The notes: generated from the letters alone by a model not told the origin. Positions 8,066 to 17,483 are shown, numbered from the stretch's first letter. The stretch: 64,000 nucleotides of DNA from Candidatus Cohnella colombiensis (GCA_029203125.1 CP119317.1:2418001-2482000), one strand, 5' to 3'. Made by a program: numbers and translations.

Positions 8066-8263
8066 TTACAGTTTCACCACATTGGATGCTTGAGGACCAC
8101 GGTTGCCATCGGTGATTTCGAATTCTACCGCTTGGCCTTCTTCTAGAGTTTTGAAACCGTCGCCTTGAATTGCGGAGAAGTGAACGAATACATCGCTACC
8201 GTCTTCTGTCGAAATAAAACCGTACCCTTTTTCTGCGTTAAACCATTTCACTGTACCTGTCAA
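8066..8263 (-). CDS. Cold-shock protein (CspA/CspB family)
   Basis: 65-residue single cold-shock domain binding single-stranded RNA/DNA as a chaperone. RNP1 (KGYGFIS) and RNP2 (DVFVHFSAI) are intact. The start is TTG at 8261-8263, fixed by TAGGAGG 8 nt upstream and by homology (MTGTVKWFNAEKG). A short hairpin (TCGCCG/CGGCGA) lies in the 5' leader. Monocistronic, with its own promoter at 8309-8337. Confidence 0.95.
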   Translation of the reverse strand: MTGTVKWFNAEKGYGFISTEDGSDVFVHFSAIQGDGFKTLEEGQAVEFEITDGNRGPQASNVVKL

Positions 8264-8308
8264 TTGAAAAACCTCCTAAAATCTCGCCGTAAATCGGCGA
8301 ATACAATA

Positions 8309-8337
8309 ACTATAACTGAATTGTCACAAAGTTGCAA
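8309..8337 (-). promoter_or_regulatory. Promoter of the cold-shock gene
   Basis: Minus strand TTGCAA (8332-8337), 17-nt spacer, TATAGT (8309-8314). Confidence 0.7.
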
Positions 8338-8362
8338 TATGTTTGGCAGGTTGCTACCTAGA

Positions 8363-9088
8363 TTAATTCGCTAACTTGACCACCTGCAGCACTTGGCTTG
8401 GTATCGGCATAAACGGTAGCTTTGTAGGGAAAAAATCGAATTTTGCAATTCCCTCAAGCCTCTCTATAAGGTTAGGAATGAATTCGCAATATTCCCATTT
8501 TAAGGTAACTAATGGATATATTCTAAGTTGTCCTCCAGGTGCAAGCACGCGTAACAATTCTCTCAAAGCGTTCTCATGGAATTCCTCACCAAACTGGTCC
8601 GCATATAGAAACAAGAAATGACTACAAACGATGAACGAAAATTGATTATCTGCAAACGGCAGATGAGGTAGCGAAGCAGCGACATATCGCTCCCTTGCAA
8701 GATCTTGTCGGAAATCTTCAGCAAACCTCTCAAGCGACTGAAGCCTGATGCTGCGATGTCTTTCTGGTGAGCCATAGAAGCTCCAGTCATAAGCATCGGC
8801 ATTCGCAGCGATTTTCCCCGATGAGACATCAATTTCTCGCCTTGCTGCTTCGATCACATGCTCAGTTAAACCAGCAAAGAATGGATCCACTGCGTTCGCC
8901 CTTGCACCTTTAGCTATGACTTGTGCAGTGAATGAGGAAGCTCCTCCTGCAACATCTAATACGATCTGATTGCTCCAATCTACTTCCTTCAAACTGAACA
9001 TCGCCTCATATTCCTCATACGAGCGACATGTTGAAGCTACACCGATCTGTGGATACTCTGGTGGCTTTGCATTTGTTGACATGGTCAT
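8363..9088 (-). CDS. Class I SAM-dependent methyltransferase
   Basis: 241 residues. The SAM-binding motif I is IVLDVAGGASSFTAQVIAKGA with the motif II acid in NAVDPF, and the post-motif region includes LPHLPFADNQFSFIVCSHFLFLY and LRVLAPGGQLRIYPL, as in the methyltransferase 11/25 families. The substrate cannot be told from sequence. It may start at the second ATG (MSTNAKPPEYP), two codons in. Downstream of it lies the cold-shock promoter, so it is probably a single-gene unit. Confidence 0.8.
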   Translation of the reverse strand: MTMSTNAKPPEYPQIGVASTCRSYEEYEAMFSLKEVDWSNQIVLDVAGGASSFTAQVIAKGARANAVDPFFAGLTEHVIEAARREIDVSSGKIAANADAYDWSFYGSPERHRSIRLQSLERFAEDFRQDLARERYVAASLPHLPFADNQFSFIVCSHFLFLYADQFGEEFHENALRELLRVLAPGGQLRIYPLVTLKWEYCEFIPNLIERLEGIAKFDFFPTKLPFMPIPSQVLQVVKLAN

Positions 9089-9299
9089 GCACTCCTCTCA
9101 GCTCATCACGCTCATCTAAACTCATCTCAGCTCACTTCATTCAGCAACCATTAGCTGAATTTACAGTATATTCCCATATCACGATCGCCATGTCAATCAT
9201 TTTTTCTTACTATCCCTACGAGTCACAACGTTGATTTCTGTGTCCATCTCTTCTATGATGAAAACAACAATAAATGCTACGAAAGAACAGGTGAATCTC

Positions 9300-9533
9300 A
9301 TGTTTACTAAACATACCGTCTACAAGCATGACAACTACAATATGCTTACAGTAGAAGTCCAAGGAAAAACACTCGTCGTCCGGGAAATTTCCGATCAATG
9401 GGGTGAAGTATGCCACAAGTTCATCAGTCGTCCAGAGATGATGAATTGGGCGGAAAATAGATTTCGCGCAGAAGATTTCCCTGGTGGAGAAGATCAATAC
9501 AAGCAAGTGATGAACACGATACGCAGCATCTAA
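9300..9533 (+). CDS. Small hypothetical protein, 77 aa
   Basis: Start at ATG 9300 (MFTKHTVYKHDNYN), with AACAGGTG about 6 nt upstream; the frame extends further but without a ribosome site. The protein is soluble and ends EDFPGGEDQYKQVMNTIRSI. It has no signal or membrane segment. I recognise no domain. It is followed within 35 bp by a small membrane protein gene in the same direction. Confidence 0.6.
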   Translation: MFTKHTVYKHDNYNMLTVEVQGKTLVVREISDQWGEVCHKFISRPEMMNWAENRFRAEDFPGGEDQYKQVMNTIRSI

Positions 9534-9566
9534 ATTCGCACCTCATGAGGAGGCTTCTTCAGAATT

Positions 9567-9740
9567 ATGGAATCTAATCTCATCTTTATTATCGCTTCCT
9601 TCGGGCTAGCGGTCGTCCTTATTCTATCACGCGAGCATATCCCGCAGAAGCTTAAACGCGGTATGTCCATCATCTCCATCTTCTTGGTTGCTTTCGCATT
9701 CTTCTTAATCGTGTACAGCTTACTCAATATTGGAAGTTAA
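9567..9740 (+). CDS. Small two-helix membrane protein, 57 aa
   Basis: ATG 9567 to TAA 9740; begins MESNLIFIIASF. Two hydrophobic segments (residues 5-20 and 34-53) flank a basic loop SREHIPQKLKRG, giving a hairpin membrane topology. GAGGAGG at 9547-9553 is 13 nt upstream, a little long. Codon use resembles neighbouring genes. No family recognised. Likely co-transcribed with the 77-residue gene before it. Confidence 0.5.
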   Translation: MESNLIFIIASFGLAVVLILSREHIPQKLKRGMSIISIFLVAFAFFLIVYSLLNIGS

Positions 9741-9852
9741 AAGTATACCTGAATTCGGTGAGCGTAGAGAACAGACTGATATTCACACATTAAGGAAATA
9801 ATAATCCGGTATAACAACATGCTGATCTGTTAGCAATTACCGGAGGCATTAC

Positions 9853-11769
9853 ATGAAGCTCAATATGCTACCTATCGCTACCTCAATGGTGGCGATCGCT
9901 TTACTATGCTCCACCTTTACAACGATGAACAACGATCATTTCAAGAGGAGGCTGAACATTTCAATGAACAAATCGTCAAACCATGTACCGAAAAGACAAG
10001 AAACACCACAGGAGCATCGCTGGAAGCTGGAGGATATTTATCCGAATCAAGCCGCGTGGGATGCCGAATTCAAGAAAGTCAAAGCAAAGCTTAGTGAAGT
10101 AACCGCGTTCGAAGGCAAGCTCAAAGACGCTGCGACAATTGCAAAATGCTTCACTCTTGAGGATGACATCGGAATGTTAGCAGAGCGTCTATACGTTTAT
10201 GCTAACATGCGTCTTCATGAAGATATGGCTAATCCGACCTATCAAGCACTATCCGAAAAATCCAAAAAGCTAAGCGTCGATGTTGGTGAAGTGACTTCGT
10301 TCATTACACCTGAAATTTTAAGCTTATCCGAAGCCGAGTTAACCGCATTAATCGCTGATCCAGTTGTTGTGAAATTCAAGCGCACCCTTGAAGAGATGCT
10401 GCGTGAGAAGCCACACACCTTGTCTAAAAACGAAGAAGCGTTGCTCGCTCAAGTCGGCAACCTGTCCCAGGCTCCGAACACGATTTTTGGGATGCTGAAC
10501 AATGCAGATTTGAAGTTCCCGAAAGTTAAAAATGAGCAAGGTGAAGAGGTTGAATTGTCACACGGCCGATATATTCAATTTTTAGAGAGCCGTAACCAGG
10601 AAGTGCGCGCAGAAGCATTCAAAGCCATGTACAGCACGTATGCAAAATGGAAAAATACACTCGCTGCTACTCTAAACGCTAATGTCACGAAAAATCTATT
10701 TTACGCAAATGCTCGCCACTATCCTTCTGCACTAGAAAAATCGCTATTCGGAGATAATATTCCGCAGTCTGTGTACGATAATCTGATCGGTACGATTCAC
10801 GAGTTTTTACCGCTAATGCACCGTTACATAGACTTGCGCAAAAAGCTGCTGAAGCTCGATGAGATGCACATGTATGATCTGTTCACACCACTTGTGGATG
10901 AATATGATCTTGAAATCTCCTACGAGGAAGCGAAGAAAAAAGTGTATAATAGCCTTTCTCCTTTAGGCGAAGACTACAGAAAAGTGCTGCAAGAGGGTTT
11001 TGATAAAGGCTGGATCGACATCTATGAAAATGAAGGCAAGCGCAGCGGTGCGTACAGTTGGGGAGCATACGGTACACATCCCTATGTCCTCTTGAACCAT
11101 AAAGATAACTTGAACAGCATGTTCACATTAGCTCACGAGATGGGACACGCGATGCATTCCTATTACTCTGACGCCAACAATGATTACCGCAACGCGCAAT
11201 ATACGATCTTCCTCGCAGAAGTGGCTTCCACTTTGAACGAAGCACTGCTCATGCACAATCTGCTCGAGCAATCGACCGATCCAAAGGCAAAGCTTTACTT
11301 ACTTACTTATTACGCAGATCAATTCCGTACGACAGTCTTCCGTCAAACGATGTTCGCAGAATTCGAAAAGATCATTCATGAGAAAGCAGCAGAAGGAGAA
11401 GCATTAACACCTCAGCTTCTCAGCTCGATCTACTATGATTTAAATGTAAAGTACTACGGTAAAGGAATTGTCGTTGACCAAGATATCGAGATGGAATGGG
11501 CACGCATTCCTCACTTCTATACGAGCTTCTACGTGTACAAATATGCGACGGGATTTTCCGCTGCAACGAGCTTTGCGAAGCAAATTCTAGATGAGGGTCA
11601 GCCAGCTGTAGACCGCTATAAGGGCTTTTTGAAGAGCGGTGGCAGCGACTACTCGATCAACATTCTGAAGACAGCTGGCGTTGATATGTCGACACCAGAG
11701 CCAATTCGCCAAGCGATGAGCGTATTCGAAGGATTAATCGAGCAAATGGAGCAATTAACTTCGAAGTAA
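9853..11769 (+). CDS. pepF: Oligoendopeptidase F (M3 metallopeptidase)
   Basis: M3B zinc peptidase that hydrolyses short peptides. The zinc motif HEMGH (H428-H432) lies in TLAHEMGHAMHSYY, with the downstream glutamate in FLAEVASTLNEALL. The PepF N-domain follows residue 50 (HRWKLEDIYPN). GGAGG 6 nt before ATG 9853 supports the long start, which adds a hydrophobic N-terminal stretch (LPIATSMVAIALLCSTF) unusual for a cytoplasmic enzyme. A second start at 9964 (MNKSSNHVPKRQ), with GAGGAGG 12 nt upstream, would give an ordinary soluble PepF of 601 residues. Confidence 0.93.
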   Translation: MKLNMLPIATSMVAIALLCSTFTTMNNDHFKRRLNISMNKSSNHVPKRQETPQEHRWKLEDIYPNQAAWDAEFKKVKAKLSEVTAFEGKLKDAATIAKCFTLEDDIGMLAERLYVYANMRLHEDMANPTYQALSEKSKKLSVDVGEVTSFITPEILSLSEAELTALIADPVVVKFKRTLEEMLREKPHTLSKNEEALLAQVGNLSQAPNTIFGMLNNADLKFPKVKNEQGEEVELSHGRYIQFLESRNQEVRAEAFKAMYSTYAKWKNTLAATLNANVTKNLFYANARHYPSALEKSLFGDNIPQSVYDNLIGTIHEFLPLMHRYIDLRKKLLKLDEMHMYDLFTPLVDEYDLEISYEEAKKKVYNSLSPLGEDYRKVLQEGFDKGWIDIYENEGKRSGAYSWGAYGTHPYVLLNHKDNLNSMFTLAHEMGHAMHSYYSDANNDYRNAQYTIFLAEVASTLNEALLMHNLLEQSTDPKAKLYLLTYYADQFRTTVFRQTMFAEFEKIIHEKAAEGEALTPQLLSSIYYDLNVKYYGKGIVVDQDIEMEWARIPHFYTSFYVYKYATGFSAATSFAKQILDEGQPAVDRYKGFLKSGGSDYSINILKTAGVDMSTPEPIRQAMSVFEGLIEQMEQLTSK

Positions 11770-11784
11770 GATATATATTGTCGA

Positions 11785-11822
11785 AAATGGGTGGCACAGG
11801 TTATTCCTGCGCCACCCATTTC
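11785..11822 (+). terminator. Terminator of pepF
   Basis: AAATGGGTGGC...GCCACCCATTT with an inner CAGG/CCTG stem, followed by a T-rich stretch. Confidence 0.8.
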
Positions 11823-11862
11823 GTATTTGGCCAATTACTACATTCTTCAACAAGTTTCATAA

Positions 11863-12118
11863 ATCGATAAAGAAAAGAGGGAATGTATCTCCAGGAGGAG
11901 CGACAGCGTTGCCTTTGAAATCGTGAAATCACCTTGTTTCGGGTTAACCTATTCAAATTTCACGATTTCAACCCGGGGTCCCCACAAAGTAATCAGAATA
12001 AGCTTCGAAGCTTTTCTTCACTTTGTGGGGTGGAGCAGCACCGTAAGGAGATACATCCCCATAAGAAATATAATCGAATACATAGTAAGGAGATACATCC
12101 CACAAATATATAATCGAT
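11863..12118. mobile_element. Palindromic repeat element, copy 1 (composite)
   Basis: 256-bp non-coding element with ATCGAT at both ends, related to copies at 24165-24313 and 49025-49175. From the left it reads GAATGTATCTCC, then GGAGCG...AGCGTTG, then a 13-bp stem GAAATCGTGAAAT/ATTTCACGATTTC. An extra 51-bp nested palindrome (11980-12030) is inserted in the right arm. The right terminal motif (TAAGGAGATACATCCC...AATATAATCGA) is duplicated with 42-bp spacing (12044 and 12086). No ORF or transposase is present; MITE-like by structure. Confidence 0.75.
11980..12030. repeat. Nested palindrome inside repeat copy 1
   Basis: Outer arms CCCCACAAAGT/ACTTTGTGGGG are a perfect 11-bp pair. Within them AAGCTTCGAAGCTT (12000-12013) is a perfect 14-bp palindrome. 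The other two copies of the element lack this block. Confidence 0.8.
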
Positions 12119-12142
12119 ACGAAGCTTGTTTGTTATTTCCCC

Positions 12143-12973
12143 CTAACCCTTCAAGCTACCCGCAGTAAGACCTTCAATGATCTGTCTCTGAAGAATCGTA
12201 TAGAGGAGCAATACAGGTGCGACACTAAACACAATACCAGTACAAATTAAAGCGTAGTTCATTTGATAGGAATCACGGAACCCTACCATCCCGGTAGGCA
12301 ACGTCCTCAAAGAGTCTTTATTTATAAAGAAGTTTGCTAACAAATATTCATTCCAATTTCCTAGGAAATTAATGATAAATACGGTGACGAGCGCAGGCAC
12401 TGTAAGCGGCAATACTATTTTGAAAAACAATCCGTGCGCCTTGAGTCCATCTATGATCGCTGCTTCCTCCAGCTCATTCGGGATCGCCTTCATGAAAGCT
12501 GTAATGAGCAATACACTGAATGGCAATGCACCCGCTGTATACGGCAAGAACAACGACCAGTGCTTATTTAAGATGTGTAAATCTTTCATCAGCAGATACT
12601 GAGCAATAAATAATACGTTTCCTGGAATAAGCATTCCGATGAGTACCACTTGATATATAATTTTACTGGCAACGCGGAACTTCATTCTCGTAAGTGCGAA
12701 CGCTGTCGCAGCGGCCAACAGCACTCCTACGACCGCAGATGAGGTCGCCAAGTAAGCACTATTAAAAAAGTAAGTATCAATCTTTGCTTGCACCCAAGCT
12801 GTGGAATAGTTTTTAAAGTACAATTCCTTTGGAAAACTAAACGGCGACTGGGCGATTTCGACGTTGTTTTCCTTAAGTGAGGAAAAAACGACGAATACGA
12901 ACGGAAACAATATGATGACCACATAAGTCATTAATGCGATGTGCGGCACTATTTTCTTGAGCTTGATCGGCAT
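12143..12973 (-). CDS. Sugar ABC transporter permease (MalG/CUT1 type)
   Basis: 276 residues, six predicted membrane helices. The EAA loop that docks the ATPase is EEAAIIDGLKAHGLFFKIVLP. It is the third gene of a leftward operon (binding protein, MalF-type, MalG-type); its ATG overlaps the stop of the preceding permease by one base (TGATG). No ATPase gene is in the cluster, so a shared MsmX-type ATPase is probably used. Substrate is unknown; CUT1 systems carry oligosaccharides. Confidence 0.9.
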   Translation of the reverse strand: MPIKLKKIVPHIALMTYVVIILFPFVFVVFSSLKENNVEIAQSPFSFPKELYFKNYSTAWVQAKIDTYFFNSAYLATSSAVVGVLLAAATAFALTRMKFRVASKIIYQVVLIGMLIPGNVLFIAQYLLMKDLHILNKHWSLFLPYTAGALPFSVLLITAFMKAIPNELEEAAIIDGLKAHGLFFKIVLPLTVPALVTVFIINFLGNWNEYLLANFFINKDSLRTLPTGMVGFRDSYQMNYALICTGIVFSVAPVLLLYTILQRQIIEGLTAGSLKG

Positions 12974-13851
12974 CAGTATTCAATCCTTTCTGTCCTACCC
13001 AGCGTAAGTTGATAGATAGCTGTCAGTACCAAGGCGAACGCGAAAATAATGATTGATAATGATGTTCCATAGCCATATTCTCCATATTTAATCGCTTTGT
13101 TGACCATGAATGATGCCATAACCTCTGTAGAACCAAAAGGTCCTCCGTTCGTCATCACTAGGACAATATCTACTACGCGCATTGCGCCGGCGATCGATAA
13201 CATGACAACTACAGAAATAATTGGCTTGATTAAAGGAACTGTTAAGTACCATGCACGCTGCGTAGCATTCGCTCCGTCGATGGATGCTGCTTCGTCAATT
13301 TCTTTTGGAATCGCTAAGATCGCAGCCAATACCAATACAATATAAAATCCGATCCACTGCCAAGCATTCGTAATGAGTATCGCGATCAAGGCTAGATCTG
13401 ATTCCGCAAGCCAATAGATCGGTTCAATACCGAATTTACCTAGAAAAGCCGAGATCGGTCCGATGTCAGGATCATAGATAAAGCTCCATAAAATACCAAT
13501 TACCGATGTAGAAAGGATGGACGGAATAAATACCGTTGTTTTATAAAAGCCTTGAAATCGTTTCACATTGCTAATCAATAGTGCAAACACGATAATGAGC
13601 GGAACCTGCAATCCAACGGAAAACAAAATGAAGTACATGTTGTTAATAATTGCACCGTGAAAGTTCGTGTCGGAAAATGCTCTAGTAAAATTGCTCATTC
13701 CGACAAACTGAGTTTCATCAAGTCCTGTCCAGTTCGTAAACGCGTAGAACAACGATGAAAACATGGGGTATAAGAAAAACAACCCGTACATAGCAATCGT
13801 TGGAATAATGAATAACAAGTAGACCACGGGATTTTTCAGAGTGTTTTTCAT
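12973..13851 (-). CDS. Sugar ABC transporter permease (MalF/CUT1 type)
   Basis: 292 residues with six membrane helices. The N-terminal segment LFIIPTIAMYGLFFLYPMFSSLFYAFTNW is typical of MalF/UgpA-like subunits. The EAA motif is EIDEAASIDGANATQRAWYLTVP. It follows the binding-protein gene after an intercistronic hairpin and overlaps the next permease by one base. With its partner it forms the translocation pore. Confidence 0.9.
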   Translation of the reverse strand: MKNTLKNPVVYLLFIIPTIAMYGLFFLYPMFSSLFYAFTNWTGLDETQFVGMSNFTRAFSDTNFHGAIINNMYFILFSVGLQVPLIIVFALLISNVKRFQGFYKTTVFIPSILSTSVIGILWSFIYDPDIGPISAFLGKFGIEPIYWLAESDLALIAILITNAWQWIGFYIVLVLAAILAIPKEIDEAASIDGANATQRAWYLTVPLIKPIISVVVMLSIAGAMRVVDIVLVMTNGGPFGSTEVMASFMVNKAIKYGEYGYGTSLSIIIFAFALVLTAIYQLTLGRTERIEY

Positions 13852-13872
13852 AGTTCCTCCCCACTATAGGAG

Positions 13873-13910
13873 AAGGAGGCATCCCTCTTAAGTAAGAGTG
13901 GTGCCTCCTT
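13873..13910 (-). terminator. Intercistronic hairpin after the binding-protein gene
   Basis: AAGGAGGC...GCCTCCTT with a paired inner CTCTTA/TAAGAG part, no T run. Such stems usually protect the abundant binding-protein mRNA or cause partial termination before the permease genes. Confidence 0.65.
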
Positions 13911-13933
13911 ACCCATTTCCATATCAGGATTAC

Positions 13934-15325
13934 TTATCTAGAATTTTCAGCCGCTTGTAGCTTTTGAACTGCATCCCCAAACTCTTGTGCAGTTGCTTTG
14001 TTGCCGATCAGCTTTTGCAATTGAAGCTCTGTTTCGCTATATACTGTCTTCGGTGCAACTGCATCGAAGTGAACGAATGTCGTACCTGCTGCTTTCATGA
14101 CTGCCAATACTTCTTTAACAACTGGATCAGTAACTTGAGCAAGTGATTCGTCAGACAGCTTCATTGAAGGAAGCACACCATCTTCTAGCAATCCACGAAG
14201 CTGCATTTCATCGTTGTAAAGGTTTTTAATGAATACTTTTACTGCGTTCAATTCTGCAGCGTTTAAGTCAGAGGAGAAGCCATAACCGTTACTAAAGTTC
14301 GCGTTCAACGAAGTTTGATCAGCAGTTGCGCCTCGCAGTGCAGGAAGTGCTACGAATCCAACTTTACCTAGCATCGAAGCTGCTACTGCACCTTCTTTGA
14401 ATGCGGACGAACGCCAGCTGCCATCGAACATCATTGCTGCTTTGCCTGCTGCGAAATCATTCAACATATCGTCGTAGGATTTGCCAAGCTCACCTTTAGT
14501 GAAGTAGCCGTTTTTAACCCACTCGCCATAAAGCTCGATACCTTTAACCACTTCTGGCTGATTCCATGAAACCTCACCTGTTACGATACCGTTAGGGAAT
14601 CCACCCGCATAACGTGCAATCATGGTGTTAAGAAGCATGTTAGGCACCCAAGCAGCTTGCGAACCCATAGCCATTGGTGTAATTCCATTTTGCTTGAATG
14701 TGTCCGCTGCTTTTACAAGATCGTCCCAAGAAGTCGGTGCGTTCAAGCTATACTTTTCAAACAATTCTTTGTTGTAAAATACGCCTTCAACCGATCCGCC
14801 AATTGGCAAACCATAGATTTTACCATCTAAAGTGAATTGACCGAATACGTTAAGGAACTTATCCTTGATACCTAGTTCATCAAGTATAGGTGTAAGATCG
14901 AGTAGACGACCTGCTTTTGCATATTTCAATGCATCTGCATTCCCACCGAACAAGTCGAAGATCTTAGGAGGATTAGCTGCAGCCATTTCAGCTGGAAGCT
15001 TCGTGAAGCGGTTAACCGCATCTTCGATTCCATCCAATTCGAACGTTAGACCTGCTACTTCTGCTTCTGAACGTTTAACGACTTCATCGAGAATCGCTTT
15101 ACGGAACTTTTGCGGTTCACCGATTTGAATATGACGCAATGAAACTGTGAATGGCTCGTTCGTTTCTGTTACTGCAGACTCAGGTTGAGCGGAAGATTCA
15201 GACGGCTTCTCACTTGGCGAGTTGGATGACGATGAAGATGCACCATTGTTGTTCTTGCCACAAGCCGACAATACGAGTGTCAATGACAGGACAAGGGTGA
15301 GGATAAACATAAAATTCTTTTTCAA
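13934..15325 (-). CDS. Sugar ABC transporter substrate-binding lipoprotein
   Basis: 463 residues. Lipoprotein signal with lipobox LSAC at residues 19-22, then a Ser/Asn/Pro-rich linker and a type 1 extracellular solute-binding fold (IYGLPIGGSVEGVFYNKELFEKYSL, TSWDDLVKAADTFKQNGITPMA, AAMMFDGSW). The TTG start is set by TAGGAGG 8 nt upstream. First gene of the importer operon. The ligand is not predictable. The 246-bp gap to the divergent HD-GYP gene must hold both promoters. Confidence 0.92.
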   Translation of the reverse strand: MKKNFMFILTLVLSLTLVLSACGKNNNGASSSSSNSPSEKPSESSAQPESAVTETNEPFTVSLRHIQIGEPQKFRKAILDEVVKRSEAEVAGLTFELDGIEDAVNRFTKLPAEMAAANPPKIFDLFGGNADALKYAKAGRLLDLTPILDELGIKDKFLNVFGQFTLDGKIYGLPIGGSVEGVFYNKELFEKYSLNAPTSWDDLVKAADTFKQNGITPMAMGSQAAWVPNMLLNTMIARYAGGFPNGIVTGEVSWNQPEVVKGIELYGEWVKNGYFTKGELGKSYDDMLNDFAAGKAAMMFDGSWRSSAFKEGAVAASMLGKVGFVALPALRGATADQTSLNANFSNGYGFSSDLNAAELNAVKVFIKNLYNDEMQLRGLLEDGVLPSMKLSDESLAQVTDPVVKEVLAVMKAAGTTFVHFDAVAPKTVYSETELQLQKLIGNKATAQEFGDAVQKLQAAENSR

Positions 15326-15571
15326 CGAAATGACCTCCTAGAAAATTGTATATGTTTACTTACACCTTTATTGTAAAATCAATATTCGCTCCTGTAAGGG
15401 AGTCAAAGCCATAAAACAGGGATAAGATCATCTAGACGAAATTTCAACATGTGTGCTCTATGCAATCGATCAATTTGATGATGACAGACTTTTATGTATT
15501 AAATGGTTTTTGCAGGATTAACACTTATTCTGTCGAATAATTGAAGTTGGAAATATAAGGAGTGAAAACCT

Positions 15572-16687
15572 ATGTACGCCAAGGAACTATCACCAGAGCA
15601 GTTACTCAAAGTTATTTTTGATTATACTGCAAAAATCGCCAGCGCTAGCAATCTGAAATCTGTGCTCGTCCATATGGCGAACATGGGAAAAGAGATGATT
15701 CGCGCTGATCGTTGTGCTGTATGGTTAATTGATGAACCGAATCAGCAGCTTTATACGACAGTCGCACATGGTGTCGATGAGCTTCGCATCCCCTACGGAT
15801 CTGGAATCGTCGGAACTTCAATTATTTCAGGTCAACCGATCATTATTAAAGACGCCTATAACGATGATAGACATAATACAAATACCGACCTGCAAACAGG
15901 TTATCATACGAAATCGATCATTACTGTTCCTTTCACGAATAATGATGGCCATATTATTGGAGCTTATCAAGCCATTAATAAGCTTACAGAAATAGATTAC
16001 TTCACTTCGCAAGATTTGGAATACTTGTCACTTGCAGCTTCCTATGCCGGTAAGTCTCTCGAATCCGTCATGCTGCACGAAGAAATCATTGCAACACAAC
16101 GAGAAATTATTTCTACAATGGGTGAAGTCGGTGAAATCCGCTCGAAGGAAACAGGCAATCACGTTAGAAGAGTCGCTGAGTATTCTTATGTGATCGCATT
16201 AGGTTACGGTCTATCAGAGGAAGAGGCCGAATTGCTACGCACTGCTTCACCAATGCATGATATCGGGAAAGTCGCGATTCCCGATTCTATTTTAAATAAG
16301 CCTGGTAAATTGACGGAAGAAGAATACGAGGTTATTAAATCTCATACGAAGATAGGCTCTCAACTGCTGCGAGGATCAAAGAGAGAACTTCTCCGTACCG
16401 CGGCAATTGTTGCAGAACAGCATCATGAGAAATGGGATGGTACAGGATATCCAGCAGGACTGAGCGGTGAACAGATTCATATCTTTGGACGTATTACTGC
16501 TGTTGCAGATGTGTTCGATGCTTTGAGCGCTAAGCGGGTATACAAGCCAGATTGGCCTCTAGATAAAATCAACAACCTGTTCCGTGAAGAAACAGGTCGT
16601 CATTTTGATCCACAATTGATTGAAGTTTACTTTAGAGAGCTTCCTAAGCTGCTCGTTATTCGAGAAAGATTAGTCGATGTTGAATAG
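15572..16687 (+). CDS. GAF and HD-GYP domain protein, probable cyclic-di-GMP phosphodiesterase
   Basis: 371 residues: N-terminal helix, GAF sensor domain at about 25-170 (RADRCAVWLIDE, IPYGSGIVGTSI), then an HD-GYP domain at about 180-360. The HD pair is H229-D230 (MHDIGKV) and the GYP motif is G292-P294 (GTGYPAGL), both complete, so hydrolysis of c-di-GMP is expected. No membrane segment or REC domain. AAGGAG precedes the ATG. It converges with the GDPD gene, leaving only 5 bp, and diverges from the sugar importer. Confidence 0.9.
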   Translation: MYAKELSPEQLLKVIFDYTAKIASASNLKSVLVHMANMGKEMIRADRCAVWLIDEPNQQLYTTVAHGVDELRIPYGSGIVGTSIISGQPIIIKDAYNDDRHNTNTDLQTGYHTKSIITVPFTNNDGHIIGAYQAINKLTEIDYFTSQDLEYLSLAASYAGKSLESVMLHEEIIATQREIISTMGEVGEIRSKETGNHVRRVAEYSYVIALGYGLSEEEAELLRTASPMHDIGKVAIPDSILNKPGKLTEEEYEVIKSHTKIGSQLLRGSKRELLRTAAIVAEQHHEKWDGTGYPAGLSGEQIHIFGRITAVADVFDALSAKRVYKPDWPLDKINNLFREETGRHFDPQLIEVYFRELPKLLVIRERLVDVE

Positions 16688-16692
16688 TTTGC

Positions 16693-17442
16693 TTATTCAT
16701 TAACGGCTTTTAGCCAACGATCGGGATAATTCGTACAGATTTGGAATGGTTCTGGTCGTTTCAGAAGCTGACGCAGATCAGAAACTGAATTTACAGTCCA
16801 AACCATCACTTCGATGTTTTGCTCGATCGCTTGCTGCAATAGTACTGAATTCAGCAGCCCATAGTCGATCGACAGAAAGTTGGCCTTTAGATCTCGAAGT
16901 TTAGAGATTAGTTTGTCAACTTTATTATCCACAATTAATCCTGTACGTACAGTTGCTTCATATTTACGTACCTCTGCAATAATCTCAGGTACGAATGAAG
17001 TAATTACTGTATCGTGCAACCGCTTCTGCCCTCGCAAGACGTCCACAACTTGACGGGCGATGAGCCCATAATCATCAGCCTGACCTTTAATTTCCACATT
17101 CAAACGGCACTTTCCAGCTGTAAGCTTAAGTACATCCTCAAGTGTAGAAACCGTTTCACCGCTGAAGGAAGAATGAAACCAACTGCCCGCATCAAGTCGC
17201 CCCAGTTCAGATGCCGTATGATCGCGCACTTGACCTTTCCCATTCGTCGTTCTTTTCAACTTGGCATCATGGATGACTACAGGAATGTCGTCCTTAGACA
17301 GATGTACATCGATCTCCATCCAGTGTACATATGGTTCGTTCATCGCGACTCGAAATGCAGCCATCGTGTTCTCCGGTGCTAAACTAGAAAATCCTCTGTG
17401 CGCAACGCAAGGATGTAACGCAGCACGCATGGAAGCATTCAT
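16693..17442 (-). CDS. Glycerophosphodiester phosphodiesterase
   Basis: 249 residues, GDPD TIM-barrel hydrolysing glycerophosphodiesters to glycerol-3-phosphate and an alcohol. The motifs HRGFSSLAPENTMAAF, EIDVHLSKDDIPVVIHDAKLKRTTNGKG and NVEIKG carry the metal and catalytic residues. No signal peptide, so cytoplasmic. AGGAGG lies 7 nt before the ATG. It starts 41 bp after nagZ in the same direction and is probably the last gene of the yesM-yesN-nagZ unit, suggesting recycling of teichoic acid or lipid fragments. Confidence 0.9.
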   Translation of the reverse strand: MNASMRAALHPCVAHRGFSSLAPENTMAAFRVAMNEPYVHWMEIDVHLSKDDIPVVIHDAKLKRTTNGKGQVRDHTASELGRLDAGSWFHSSFSGETVSTLEDVLKLTAGKCRLNVEIKGQADDYGLIARQVVDVLRGQKRLHDTVITSFVPEIIAEVRKYEATVRTGLIVDNKVDKLISKLRDLKANFLSIDYGLLNSVLLQQAIEQNIEVMVWTVNSVSDLRQLLKRPEPFQICTNYPDRWLKAVNE

Positions 17443-17483
17443 CTTTCATCCTCCTGAGGACAATCTATGACATTGCCCCATTT

